From: Desulfocapsaceae bacterium
GTDB lineage: Bacteria; Desulfobacterota; Desulfobulbia; Desulfobulbales; Desulfocapsaceae
Assembly (NCBI GenBank): GCA_030653035.1
Contig: JAUSAB010000079.1
Location: forward strand, 1-57,682
Direction of reading: 5' to 3'
DNA length: 57,682 nt
Below, in pieces: positions 1-8,173 of this stretch. Below the pieces are notes generated by a model. That model was given only the letters and a program-made list of their open reading frames with translations, made no database searches and was not told the DNA's origin. The translations under genes and the position numbers were made by a program. Position 1 is the first letter of the stretch. The number at the start of each line of letters is the position of its first letter.

Positions 1-214
1 CCATGTGCAAACTCTCGACCCGGCAGACAAGGGGATCGCCACGCAAATCCGCCATGAAAACCGGCGTAACGCCTATCTGTTCAAGGCCACTCTGGGCTGG
101 ATTCGCGAGACCATGGAATTTTTTGGCAAACGAACCGTCACCTCTACCTATTCCGCAAACGCCGGAACCGTTTCCGCTTGCGTAAACGGCAGACTTCTTT
201 CCGGAAGGATTTGA
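1..214 (+). CDS. C-terminal end of probable FlgN-type flagellar chaperone (partial)
   Basis: An open frame enters from the left edge (codons in phase with base 2) and stops at 212-214, giving about 70 residues. It contains ENRRNAYLFKATLGWIRETMEFF, broken here as ENRRNAYLFKATL and GWIRETMEFF, followed by TYSANAGTVSA. This resembles the C-terminal helix and tyrosine-glycine tail of FlgN, the export chaperone of the hook-junction proteins FlgK and FlgL. flgK and flgL lie 5.4 kb downstream on the same strand, which supports the call, although flgN normally sits next to flgK. The N-terminal part is outside the window, so the identification rests on a short, weakly conserved segment plus context. 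Confidence 0.5.
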   Translation, partial: HVQTLDPADKGIATQIRHENRRNAYLFKATLGWIRETMEFFGKRTVTSTYSANAGTVSACVNGRLLSGRI

Positions 215-600
215 ATCCCCGGTCATGAGAACCGGTTTCATTAATAAAAAAACTGCACAGCCATAGCGAGTATTTTATCGACGACTAGCCACACACGCCT
301 ACTACGTGGTTGCTATTTCGTTCTGCTCCCCCGCACAGGCCATCAGGATCGTGAGGCCTTTATTTTCCAGCCCTTTACCACCTTCAGCCATTCTTTGAAG
401 ATTCTCAGTTTGGCGACAAACATCTTGCGGGAATAACCCGCTTCATCCTCCGTACCGTTCCGGCATGTACCGAGATAGTCGATAAGGCCACAGGAATCAG
501 AATCTCAATTCCCCATCTTTTTATGGCATTCTTGATTATGAGAATAGTCTTGCATGGCATCTCACTGATTAATCAAGAAAAAACACATCATTCATCCCCA
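215..600. other. Intergenic stretch without an intact gene
   Basis: No frame with a credible start, ribosome-binding site and length is visible. A 5-bp stem (CCGGT at 219-223, ACCGG at 231-235) follows the FlgN-like stop and could be a weak terminator. Short minus-strand frames around 333-500 look like decayed coding sequence, but I cannot assign them to a family. Confidence 0.4.
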
Positions 601-640
601 CTTGTATTCAAGCCGACAAAGATGCCGGTTTGAATACAAG
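601..640. repeat. Perfect-like hairpin carrying a 13-base motif repeated at 1979
   Basis: Bases 601-615 (CTTGTATTCAAGCCG) pair with 626-640 (CGGTTTGAATACAAG), with a single G-T wobble and a 10-base loop. The 13-base core TTGTATTCAAGCC (602-614) recurs in direct orientation at 1979-1991, so the motif flanks the outer-membrane protein gene between them. It may be a recombination scar or a mobile palindrome. Nothing in the sequence identifies a mobilising enzyme. Confidence 0.6.
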
Positions 641-647
641 CTGGAAT

Positions 648-692
648 TAAAAAATGTCCGGTTAAATGCTGTGCAATTTTCTAGTCGGACAT
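648..692 (-). terminator. Rho-independent terminator of the DUF3034-like gene
   Basis: Read on the minus strand, ATGTCCG (692-686) pairs with CGGACAT (660-654) and is followed at once by six T residues (complement of 649-654). The loop is long, about 25 bases. It lies just after the stop of the minus-strand gene ending at 699. Confidence 0.55.
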
Positions 693-698
693 CACTGA

Positions 699-1574
699 TT
701 AAAACTGATATTGCATGGAGAGACACCAGCCGTCACCAAATTTAGTAGGAAGGCCACCATGTCCGGTGGCAAAATCACGGACTTCATCCGAACCTGAATC
801 AACGTATGCAGCAATCAGTGTTAATTCTTTGTACATCCATGCCACATGGGCGTTCCAAACAGCATGCGTATCCAGATCAGTTCCGACTGTTGTCCCGTCA
901 AGATAATCTATACCGACAATAAGCCCTTTGAGAATCTCTGGGCAACCATCCATTTTTTTGGTGGGCAGGATTTCGAAGTTACCAAAGAACGCTTCATCCC
1001 TATCGTCACCGAAGCCAAGGACGCCTCGAACATATCCTTTGGTGGAAACAACACCGGCACTCAGGACGATCGGCATTGGAAGATCCATTAAATGTTTGGA
1101 GGCTACAGCATAATAATCATAGTCACTGTCATCAGTTGTGACGGTGAAGTTTGTATCTTTGTATATGGCACCAACGGCAAGAGCTGGATACCAATCACCC
1201 TCTTTCAGGAAGTTCACTTTCGCCGAGAAGTTGTTTTTCTCAACATTGGTCACATCATCAATGCTGACAAATTCATGTCCGTATCCAATCTCAAGCACGT
1301 TCCAGAAACTCATGTTGGCCCCGACGGCCTCCCAGTTAATATCTGAATCGCCCAATCCGATATGCCAATAGCCAATATTGGGCTTGGAAACAACAGTGCT
1401 GCCAAATAATCCTGTCCCATCCGCTTTAATACCGTTTGCGACGAAGGCCAATGGATTTAAGGCCACTCCACCAACACCTTCAATATTGGTGAACGGGGGA
1501 CCGGCGACCGCTGGCAAGGCACTCATACCCATGAACGAAACAGCAATACCCAAGGAACACATGATTTTTTTCAT
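699..1574 (-). CDS. DUF3034-like outer-membrane beta-barrel protein
   Basis: The 291-residue product starts with a clear Sec signal peptide (MKKIMCSLGIAVSF, cleavage after the AVAG region). The mature part opens with IEGVGGVALNPLAF, like the glycine-rich start of DUF3034 proteins. Alternating hydrophobic and polar strands and a C-terminal aromatic (QYQF) are typical of an outer-membrane barrel, so the protein is expected in the outer membrane. A purine-rich GGGAGAG lies a few bases upstream of the ATG. It stands alone, with its own terminator, and is flanked by a 13-base direct repeat (602-614, 1979-1991). Substrate and role are unknown. The DUF3034 assignment comes from recall of the family pattern, not a search. 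Confidence 0.65.
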   Translation of the reverse strand: MKKIMCSLGIAVSFMGMSALPAVAGPPFTNIEGVGGVALNPLAFVANGIKADGTGLFGSTVVSKPNIGYWHIGLGDSDINWEAVGANMSFWNVLEIGYGHEFVSIDDVTNVEKNNFSAKVNFLKEGDWYPALAVGAIYKDTNFTVTTDDSDYDYYAVASKHLMDLPMPIVLSAGVVSTKGYVRGVLGFGDDRDEAFFGNFEILPTKKMDGCPEILKGLIVGIDYLDGTTVGTDLDTHAVWNAHVAWMYKELTLIAAYVDSGSDEVRDFATGHGGLPTKFGDGWCLSMQYQF

Positions 1575-2049
1575 CTAACGTCTCTCCCTTCAATTAAATT
1601 AATGGCTTTCACCAATTGTTGCGTCCTATGAACACAACGCCTCCCCAAAATTGCTCTTTGCAAAATACCAACAGTGTCTTTCCATCCCACATATTTGTTC
1701 CGCGGTTAATGTTAGATGGATTTTTTACAATTACCTGTGCCATCATGTATATATCTGAATCTGATATGCTACACGGCACATGCGCAACACACGAAACATA
1801 CCACACCATAATTACAAAAAAGAGGTGGCAAATTGTCGCACCAGATGAGTTATGTCAAGGATTTGACAGACTGAAGTGAAGCAAGAGAGGCAGGCACAGA
1901 GGGATCAGAAACAATAGATTGGCAAAAACTCTATCTACTGGACAGCCGCATTTACATGGGTAATCAGGCTCATTTAATTTGTATTCAAGCCTGCACCTTC
2001 CTCGACTGAAGTATGCGGTTTTTCGATATCAACAAGAATACTCTTGGGA
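1575..2049. other. Intergenic stretch between two minus-strand genes
   Basis: This holds the promoter region of the minus-strand outer-membrane protein gene, but I could not pick a convincing -10/-35 pair. The only other recognisable item is the second copy of TTGTATTCAAGCC at 1979-1991. Short frames here lack start signals and resemble no family. Confidence 0.4.
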
Positions 2050-2084
2050 ATAAAAAATACTGGCGTATCATGCTCGTCAGTATT
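2050..2084 (-). terminator. Rho-independent terminator after the RegA-type regulator
   Basis: On the minus strand AATACTGACG (2084-2075) faces CGCCAGTATT (2065-2056), a 10-bp stem with one mismatch. It is followed by a run of T residues (complement of the A-tract at 2052-2057). It lies about 50 bases after the stop of the response-regulator gene and would end the kinase-regulator transcript. Confidence 0.7.
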
Positions 2085-2130
2085 TGGGGTAAATCTCACC
2101 TATGTAAGTTGAGCAACCTCTGCCCAGCTG

Positions 2131-2661
2131 TTATTTGGGGGCGTATTTGTAAAGTTTTCTCTGCAGGGTTCTTCGGTGAATACCCAGTTTTTCGGCAGCG
2201 CAGCTGATATTGTCGTCGCAGTCTGTGAGGACCCGTTGGATATGTTCCCACTCCACTCTGGCTAGCGATGGTGGCAGAATTTCCTCACCGGGGTCTTCCT
2301 GTTGCAGACTGTTATTGCAAAAGGCCTTGAGAATTTCGTCTATGTCAGCGGGCTTGGCCAGATATGAAATTGCCCCCAGTCGGATGGCCTCAGTGGCGGT
2401 GGCAATGGAGCCGTAGCCGGTGAGCACGACAATCCGCAGTGTCGGGGCAATGGCCAGGGCATCTTTGACCAGGAGCAGGCCGCTTTTCCCCGGCATCTTC
2501 AAGTCAATTACGGCCATGGCAGGCTGTTCTTCCTGAATAATAGCCATTGCTTCGTCGTAACAACATGCAGTACAGGTAGTGTGACCCCTGCGGATAAAGG
2601 CTCGATTCAGGCGTTCCCGGAAAAAGTCCTCGTCATCAACCAATAAAATTTTTTCCATCAA
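2131..2661 (-). CDS. RegA/PrrA/ActR-type response regulator
   Basis: The 176-residue protein has a receiver domain (about residues 4-120) with the acidic pair D9-D10 and phosphoacceptor D53 (in VIDLKMPG), the switch T in VLTGYG and the K in YLAKPAD. A short linker leads to a Fis-type helix-turn-helix at the C terminus with HRRTLQRKLYKYAPK, the recognition-helix signature of the RegA/PrrA/ActR family. These regulators lack an AAA domain and act as global redox-responsive transcription factors. The gene lies 13 bases downstream of its kinase partner in the same operon and has its own terminator. Family assignment is strong. Its target genes here are inferred only. Confidence 0.85.
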   Translation of the reverse strand: MMEKILLVDDEDFFRERLNRAFIRRGHTTCTACCYDEAMAIIQEEQPAMAVIDLKMPGKSGLLLVKDALAIAPTLRIVVLTGYGSIATATEAIRLGAISYLAKPADIDEILKAFCNNSLQQEDPGEEILPPSLARVEWEHIQRVLTDCDDNISCAAEKLGIHRRTLQRKLYKYAPK

Positions 2662-2674
2662 ATCACCCAGCTAC

Positions 2675-4081
2675 TTATTTGATATTGCTGTGTCTTTGAG
2701 CCATATTCAAGGCAAGGGTCAGCGTTACCCGAGTTCCCTGCTCTGTCTGGGACTCAATGACAAGGCCGCCACCGAATTGTTCAGCCATGCTCTTAGCGAG
2801 GAAAAGACCGAGACCAAGACCGGAGTCCTTGGTGCTGAAGAATGGCTCACTTACCTGGGCCTCCATCTGTTTTTCAATTCCTGTCCCCCTATCCTGCACC
2901 TCGACTCCCAAATATTTTGATGTTGTAAACCAACGAATGACTACCTCCTCGTGGCGGGGAGAAGCCTCGAGCCCGTTTTTCACCAATCCTTTGATCGTCC
3001 GGCACAGTGAACGGAATGGCATGGTGAGCCTCAAGTTTTTTGGCTCTATACATACCCGGACCCGCGAACGTTCTTCTTCTCGGATCTCAAGCAGGATCTG
3101 GTCCACCACCTGCTGAATCGAAAATTCCCTCATTTCTTCGCCCAGATGCTCGCCGGCACCGGCTGTCATTTGATAAAGGATTTCTTTGCATTCAGCCACT
3201 TGCCCTCTGATTAAACGGGCATCATCCAGGAGGTCTCCATTCCCTCCCTGTTTTTCAAGGGTATGGATCATTTCACAGGAGACCACGGCTACTGTGCTGA
3301 GAGGAGTCGCGAGTTCATGGGCAGCCCCGGCCGCAAAGGTGGCCAGAGTTGCCATTCGCTCATTGCGTTCCCATTTTTTTTCCAAAGACTGGATCTTGAG
3401 TCGATGTTCAGTGAGGGCTTTCTGGGTTTTACTGACAAAAAAAACCACGAACAAAGAAGTGACGATAAAGGCCGCCCCCATCCCCTTCAGGTGTAGTTGG
3501 AAAGAGCCCGTAAGGCAGTCGATCCGCTGCAGTTCCGTAGAACCTTTCAAGGCTTCCGACTTAGAAAGTGCGGAAATAAAGGCAGGCGGAAAATAAAAAA
3601 GCAGACTGTAGCAGATTAAGGTGATAGCGGTGATCAGCCAGGAACACTTTTCCCTGAGAATGATGGCTCCGCTGACAAGATGAATCAAGTAGAGAAAAAC
3701 AAAGGGGTTCATGGCCCCACCGGTGATATGCAGGAGCTCGGTGAGGAAAACGGTATCCATCAGGAGAATAAGCAGAATCGTCTGGTTGGAAACCGGGGTG
3801 TTGCGTCGGTGCCTGAGGTGGAGGTAAAGATTAATGGCCACTTCAAAGATGATGATGGTGGCGACCGGCAGGAGGGGTATCTCGATATGCATCACCAGCC
3901 AAACCGAGAAAATGAGGACGATTTGGCAGAGCACCCCACCCCAGCGCAGGGCCAGGAGCCAGGGAAGGGCCACGTTGATCTGTTCTTCTTGGACTCCACG
4001 GATAATGGATTTAATATGGAAGAACATAGGGAACCTTAGATACCACTTTAAAAGAGCTGGGGCTGTTAGCCAAGAAAACAT
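2675..4081 (-). CDS. RegB/PrrB/ActS-type membrane redox histidine kinase
   Basis: The 468-residue protein begins with about six hydrophobic segments (residues 25-240) and contains GGAMNPF, matching the GGxxNPF quinone-interaction motif of RegB. The H-box is AAGAAHELATPLSTV. Forty-three residues after the H-box histidine comes QVAECKEIL, in the place of the redox-active cysteine of RegB (40 residues away there). The ATP-binding domain ends with GLGLGLFLAKSMAEQFGG. It should sense quinone or redox state in the cytoplasmic membrane and phosphorylate the RegA-type regulator that follows. An alternative start at 4027 (MFFHIKS) has a better-placed AAGG. It is divergent from a Tat-exported cytochrome-like gene. 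Confidence 0.85.
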   Translation of the reverse strand: MFSWLTAPALLKWYLRFPMFFHIKSIIRGVQEEQINVALPWLLALRWGGVLCQIVLIFSVWLVMHIEIPLLPVATIIIFEVAINLYLHLRHRRNTPVSNQTILLILLMDTVFLTELLHITGGAMNPFVFLYLIHLVSGAIILREKCSWLITAITLICYSLLFYFPPAFISALSKSEALKGSTELQRIDCLTGSFQLHLKGMGAAFIVTSLFVVFFVSKTQKALTEHRLKIQSLEKKWERNERMATLATFAAGAAHELATPLSTVAVVSCEMIHTLEKQGGNGDLLDDARLIRGQVAECKEILYQMTAGAGEHLGEEMREFSIQQVVDQILLEIREEERSRVRVCIEPKNLRLTMPFRSLCRTIKGLVKNGLEASPRHEEVVIRWFTTSKYLGVEVQDRGTGIEKQMEAQVSEPFFSTKDSGLGLGLFLAKSMAEQFGGGLVIESQTEQGTRVTLTLALNMAQRHSNIK

Positions 4082-4258
4082 GAAAGGCCGGCACTCACCT
4101 TTATCGGTAGTAGTGACATCCTGCGCATGTGGTTATTTTTAATATTCAATCGTATTTCAAGATGTGTTTTCCGAAGAGAGAATAAAATCTACCAGTTGTC
4201 ATCTTCGTATAGGGAGTTGTCAATAAGGATTGATAGTATAAAACATTTCTTTGAAAGA

Positions 4259-4274
4259 TGCGACAATCTGCCAC
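4259..4274. promoter_or_regulatory. Possible RegA-type binding site in the divergent promoter region
   Basis: TGCGACAATCTGCCAC resembles the loosely palindromic GCGRC-spacer-GYCGC sites described for RegA/PrrA. It sits between the RegB-type kinase gene and the cytochrome-like gene. The match is partial and such sites are degenerate, so this is only a candidate. Confidence 0.25.
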
Positions 4275-4352
4275 ATTGAGGTACTCACTGCTTTCGGTTA
4301 CCGTACAATTGTCAACGAGGTTGTATTGAGGCGGCCGAACCAAATTCGTTGG

Positions 4353-4364
4353 TATTGGCCAATA
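4353..4364. promoter_or_regulatory. Perfect 12-bp palindrome, possible operator
   Basis: TATTGGCCAATA is a perfect inverted repeat, extending imperfectly to 17 bases (GGTATTGGCCAATAACC). It lies 32 bases upstream of the cytochrome-like start codon, a suitable place for a dimeric repressor or activator. The regulator is unknown. Confidence 0.4.
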
Positions 4365-4372
4365 ACCGTATT

Positions 4373-4386
4373 AACAGCATACAGAG
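4373..4386. repeat. 14-base direct repeat, copy 1 (copy 2 at 5604-5617)
   Basis: AACAGCATACAGAG occurs here in the leader of the cytochrome-like gene and again at 5604-5617 in the flgK leader. In both places it follows a GCC-AATA or GCC-GATA element. The two leaders look related by duplication, which fits insertion of the kinase/cytochrome block upstream of flgK. Confidence 0.55.
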
Positions 4387-4396
4387 GACAGACATT

Positions 4397-5209
4397 ATGG
4401 AAAAATCGGAAAAAACCTGTCATAGCCCATCACGCCGCCAGATGATGATCGGCACCGCAGGGGTACTCGCCGCAGGAACCGTTCTTACCCAATTGGGAGG
4501 GTTGCTGAATTCTGCCCACGCTGTGGGTGGATCAACAGAAAAATGGCCATGGCGCTATGAAAAACTCGATCCTGCCAAGACCGCAGAGATTGCTTATGAA
4601 GAATGGTATCGTGTTTTCTGTGGTGCTGCGGTAATCAACAGCATTTTCAGCCAATTGCGGGAAAAGGTCGGTGAGCCTTATACTTCTTTTCCCTCGGATT
4701 CCTTTGTCTTTCTTGAAGGCGGGATGGTGGGATGGGGTATGACATGCGGCTCTAATGCCGGTGCGGCTATCGTTGCTAACACCATCATCGGCCCGAGAAT
4801 ACAACCTGAGATTGCCGGAAAAAAAGTTACTGAGGGCCATGAAATCACGGAGGATATTTTCCAGTGGTATTCCGAAGCATCCATGCCTATTTTTGTTCCG
4901 AAAACTCCCAAAGTCACCACCGAACTTGTCAAGACCAAAGCCGAATCGCCTCTGTGTCACGTCTCTGTTGGTAAGTGGATGAAAGCGTCTGGTTTTCCTA
5001 TCGGCAGCCCGGAGCGGAAAGACAGATGTGCACGGGTTGCAGCCAGTGTCGCCTACCATCTTGTTGAACTGCTTAACGACTGGAAAGACGGTAAGTACAA
5101 ACCCACAGCCACGCATAAACCGGTCAAGGAGTTCGGTATTACCGCCCAGATGAACTGTATGGAATGCCACGGCGACAATGTTCCCTCTGCACCCATGGCC
5201 AAGAAATAA
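4397..5209 (+). CDS. Tat-exported C_GCAxxG_C_C-like / split-Soret-like cytochrome c
   Basis: The start at 4397 is chosen because GAGGA lies 8 bases upstream and it gives a proper twin-arginine signal: SRRQMM at residues 12-17, then a hydrophobic stretch ending near AHA at residue 42. The 270-residue product carries cysteines in FCGAAV, GMTCGSN, PLCHVS and DRCARV. It ends with one heme-c site, CMECH (residues 254-258). The layout recalls the C_GCAxxG_C_C redox family, which includes split-Soret cytochrome c of sulfate reducers. Export folded through Tat suggests a cofactor inserted in the cytoplasm. Its divergent neighbour is a RegB-type kinase, so redox control is likely. The precise family is uncertain. 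Confidence 0.6.
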   Translation: MEKSEKTCHSPSRRQMMIGTAGVLAAGTVLTQLGGLLNSAHAVGGSTEKWPWRYEKLDPAKTAEIAYEEWYRVFCGAAVINSIFSQLREKVGEPYTSFPSDSFVFLEGGMVGWGMTCGSNAGAAIVANTIIGPRIQPEIAGKKVTEGHEITEDIFQWYSEASMPIFVPKTPKVTTELVKTKAESPLCHVSVGKWMKASGFPIGSPERKDRCARVAASVAYHLVELLNDWKDGKYKPTATHKPVKEFGITAQMNCMECHGDNVPSAPMAKK

Positions 5210-5275
5210 AAGTAGTGTATCCAAATTGCCAGAGCAAAACACCCGAAGTTTCGCTTTGCATTCTATAGTTTGACG

Positions 5276-5303
5276 CCGCCACGGCAGATATTTGCCGTGG
5301 CGG
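5276..5303 (+). terminator. Terminator hairpin after the cytochrome-like gene
   Basis: CCGCCACGGCA (5276-5286) pairs perfectly with TGCCGTGGCGG (5293-5303) around a 6-base loop. The following T-tract is weak (TGTATTCTGAGTTTTCT), but stem stability and position favour termination. Confidence 0.65.
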
Positions 5304-5574
5304 TGTATTCTGAGTTTTCTCTGTCACCCAAAATAAATCCCTCTTTCCACCATCCCACATTCCTTGCCAAGGATTTTTCCCCCAATTCCAATCTGTTTTA
5401 TTGCAACCTGTGAATCTTCGGGGTTAAAATGAAGTGAACGGAAAGTGATATAGGCCGAAACTCCAAAATCCAAATCAAAGAGCTGTAGTAAAAAGAAACA
5501 CTCCGGTCTTCAAGATTAGGGCCAAGGCCCGGCCGCTTAATACCGGCAACTCACAAAACTACAGACCGTCCCCC

Positions 5575-5602
5575 TAAACAATCCCCCTCCTCCTGCCGAT
5601 AT
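5575..5602 (+). promoter_or_regulatory. Sigma-28 (FliA) type promoter of flgK
   Basis: TAAACAAT (5575-5582), a 12-base spacer, then GCCGATAT (5595-5602) match the flagellar sigma-28 consensus TAAAGTTT / GCCGATAA. The same 12-base spacing is seen before both flagellin genes. The predicted start of transcription is about 60 bases before flgK. Because it lies downstream of the cytochrome gene, flgK is independent of that block. Confidence 0.75.
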
Positions 5603-5603
5603 A

Positions 5604-5617
5604 AACAGCATACAGAG
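5604..5617. repeat. 14-base direct repeat, copy 2 (copy 1 at 4373-4386)
   Basis: AACAGCATACAGAG directly follows the sigma-28 -10 element of flgK. Its twin is in the leader of the cytochrome-like gene. Confidence 0.55.
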
Positions 5618-5671
5618 CACAATGGCCACCATAAAAAGATGGCAGTTTTTTCCAACTGAGGATCAAGCACT

Positions 5672-7090
5672 ATGTCTGGATTATTCACCGCACTCAATGC
5701 CGGCAAGACAGCCCTTGAAGTCAATCAGAAATCCATCGAGATTATCGGCAATAACATCTCCAACGTCAACACCGAAGGATATTCCCGACAAAGCGCCGTC
5801 CTCTCTCCCTACCCCTCCATGAATTTCGGTGGATTCTTTATTGGCCAAGGAGTTGTCGTCTCCAATGTTCAGCGCGACCACGACTCCTTTGTCACGAACC
5901 AGCTCCAGGAAAAGTCCATTGAATTTGGCCTCCAGAACGGACAGGCAAATCCTCTTGCCGAACTCGAACGCATCTTCAATATTACCGACAACAACCTCGC
6001 CACTGAAATCGACAGTTTTTTTGATTCCTGGCAGAAACTTTCCGCCAACCCCAGCGGTCTGGTTGAGCGGGATATCGTCATTCAACGCGGCCAACTGCTG
6101 TCAGAAAATTTCCATACTATTACCAATGACTTAAACACTATCCAGCTGAACATCAACGATTCCATTGTCTCTAAGGTTGATGACGTCAATTCCAAGATCA
6201 CGGAAATCGCCGAACTCAATGCCCGTATCTTTACTATTGAGATTCAAGGCCAGACGGCAAACAGCGCCCGGGATCGTCGTGATATGCTGGCCAAGGATCT
6301 GGCCTCAAGTCTTGGCGCACAGACATACACTGATTCCAAAGGGATGATGGCGATTCAGCTCCCAGGCGGCCTGCCGCTGGTCCAGGGCACAGAAGCCATG
6401 ACTATCGAGGCCGTTCCAAGCGGCACGAATCTCAATCTGAAACTCCATACTGGCGGAACCACCAGAGACATTGGTCTCAATAATCTTGGCGGCGAATTTT
6501 TTGGTCTGGTCAATATTCGTGATACCGTCATCCCTGGACTGGGTGACAATCTGGACCGATTAGCCTACGAGATCACCCAGGCGGTCAACACTGCTCATGC
6601 GGCTGGGGCAGGGTTGGATTCGGTAACCGGCAGGAATTTCTTCAACCCCAATCCGGTTCCCCCTCCCCCCGCAAACCTGTGGCAGGATGCGGCACGGAAC
6701 ATCTCCGTGGCCCTCACCGACTCAACCCAGGTAGCGGCCGCAGATGCGCCGACTCCACCGGCAACCGCCGCCTCCGGGGACAACCGGAACGCCCTGATCA
6801 TTGCCAAGCTAGGCACAACTATTCTCATTAATGGTTCTGATAATTTTGATGCCTATTATGGCAAAATGACCTCAACCGTCGGCATCATGGCCAACCAGAA
6901 TACGCTCTCTCTGGGAGGAGCCAAGGACGCCATGGTGCAATTACAAAACCTGCGGGATGGCTTGGCCGGAGTCTCGCTCGATGAAGAGATGATAAACCTT
7001 ATTCAGTTCCAGCGCGGCTTTGAGTCTTCCGCTAAATTCCTAGCCACTGTAGATGAAATGATGGCTAAACTTATGGATTTAAAACGATAA
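5672..7090 (+). CDS. flgK: Flagellar hook-filament junction protein FlgK (HAP1)
   Basis: The 472-residue protein begins MSGLFTALNAGKTALEVNQK and continues with IIGNNISNVNTEGYSRQ, the classic N-terminal rod/hook/HAP signature. It ends with EEMINLIQFQRGFESSAKF, the C-terminal coiled-coil signature. The middle holds a proline-rich loop near residues 325-335 (NPNPVPPPPAN). FlgK forms the first junction ring between hook and filament and is exported through the flagellar type III apparatus with an FlgN chaperone. GAGGA lies about 9 bases before the ATG. It is followed 17 bases later by flgL, and expression is predicted from the sigma-28 promoter at 5575. Confidence 0.95.
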   Translation: MSGLFTALNAGKTALEVNQKSIEIIGNNISNVNTEGYSRQSAVLSPYPSMNFGGFFIGQGVVVSNVQRDHDSFVTNQLQEKSIEFGLQNGQANPLAELERIFNITDNNLATEIDSFFDSWQKLSANPSGLVERDIVIQRGQLLSENFHTITNDLNTIQLNINDSIVSKVDDVNSKITEIAELNARIFTIEIQGQTANSARDRRDMLAKDLASSLGAQTYTDSKGMMAIQLPGGLPLVQGTEAMTIEAVPSGTNLNLKLHTGGTTRDIGLNNLGGEFFGLVNIRDTVIPGLGDNLDRLAYEITQAVNTAHAAGAGLDSVTGRNFFNPNPVPPPPANLWQDAARNISVALTDSTQVAAADAPTPPATAASGDNRNALIIAKLGTTILINGSDNFDAYYGKMTSTVGIMANQNTLSLGGAKDAMVQLQNLRDGLAGVSLDEEMINLIQFQRGFESSAKFLATVDEMMAKLMDLKR

Positions 7091-7107
7091 TAACTTGGTA
7101 AACAACA

Positions 7108-8148
7108 ATGAAAGTAACCGATGGCACCACCTACCGTATGCTCCAGTCCAATCTGGGCAAGATCAGCACCAGGCTTGAAGATCTGCGCAATCAAGGGGCT
7201 ACCGGCATCAAACTGAACAAACCATCAGATGATCCGGCCTCAATCCGGCCGGTTCTCACCACCCGGACCCAGATCTCAACCACCGAACGATATCTTGAGA
7301 CTATGGGGGTCACACAAGACAAAATGGAGGCTACCGACGGCCATCTTGAGCATGTGGAAAATATCCTGCAACGGGTCAAGGAACTTACCATCAACTCCAT
7401 CAACGGCGCCATGTCCACGGCCGACATGACCGTTTTTGCCGATGAAGTGAAGCACCTGCGGCAGGAACTTCTGGATGCAGGCAACGGCATGGTCGATGGC
7501 AAATATATCTTTGGCGGATATCAGGAAAACATCAAGCCCTTTATTCCCAACCCCAATTACAACCCCAATCCACCAACCGATCCCCTCAACCCTAATCCCC
7601 CCTACGATCCGGCAGATTCAACCACCTGGCCCTATATCTACCAGGGAGACGCCCATCCCACCGAACTGGAAATCACTCCAGGTGAATACCTGCAGACGAA
7701 TCTCACAGGCAATGATCTTTTTATGGGGATCAGCAACAGCGTTATGCAGGCAGGGGGACCGACGCCTCCAGCCGTTTATGCCTCTGACACTGGAAGAATT
7801 GATATCCTCAGCGTTCTCACCCGGGTGGAAGAGGCCCTGCGCGCCGGCAATATCAATGACCCGGCAGGCGCAGGCGGTGGCCTGCAACAACAGATGACCA
7901 ACCTGGACACCGCGGCCGATCAAAGCCGCCGCCTGCGCAGTCAGCTTGGCAACAGGGCAAGCCGTGTTGACACCGCGATGATGCATCAGGAAGCTGTGCG
8001 CATTGACCTGAACCAGATCCTCTCCCGTTACCAGGACGCGGATGCCATTGAGACCTTCGCTGAAATCAGCAAACAGGAGACCGCTCTCCAGGCAGCGCTT
8101 TCCATTACCTCCAAGGTATCCCAAATCTCTATCCTTGATTATTTCTAA
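7108..8148 (+). CDS. flgL: Flagellar hook-filament junction protein FlgL (HAP3)
   Basis: The 346-residue protein opens with VTDGTTYRMLQSNLGKIS and LNKPSDDPAS, a flagellin-like N terminus typical of FlgL. It ends with an ETALQAALSITSKVSQISILDYF-type helix (shown here as QAALSITSKVSQISILDYF). FlgL is the second junction protein and the platform on which flagellin polymerises beneath the FliD cap. A proline/asparagine-rich insertion (around residues 145-170, NPNYNPNPPTD and NPNPPYDPAD) is unusual and probably forms a surface loop. It is co-transcribed with flgK and followed by a strong hairpin at 8174. Confidence 0.92.
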   Translation: MKVTDGTTYRMLQSNLGKISTRLEDLRNQGATGIKLNKPSDDPASIRPVLTTRTQISTTERYLETMGVTQDKMEATDGHLEHVENILQRVKELTINSINGAMSTADMTVFADEVKHLRQELLDAGNGMVDGKYIFGGYQENIKPFIPNPNYNPNPPTDPLNPNPPYDPADSTTWPYIYQGDAHPTELEITPGEYLQTNLTGNDLFMGISNSVMQAGGPTPPAVYASDTGRIDILSVLTRVEEALRAGNINDPAGAGGGLQQQMTNLDTAADQSRRLRSQLGNRASRVDTAMMHQEAVRIDLNQILSRYQDADAIETFAEISKQETALQAALSITSKVSQISILDYF

Positions 8149-8173
8149 CAGATGGCATAAATATGGTGTTGAG

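Noticed and set aside
333-540. Minus-strand frame containing KMFVAKLRIFKEWLKVVKGWK, which resembles the thumb region of a group II intron reverse transcriptase
   Set aside because: Only about 50 codons long. It has no RT catalytic motif, no intron domain V and no start, so the similarity is too weak to annotate.
1609-1879. Overlapping short ORFs on both strands between the outer-membrane protein gene and the response regulator
   Set aside because: No ribosome-binding sites, no recognisable motif and mutual antisense overlap. They look like chance frames.
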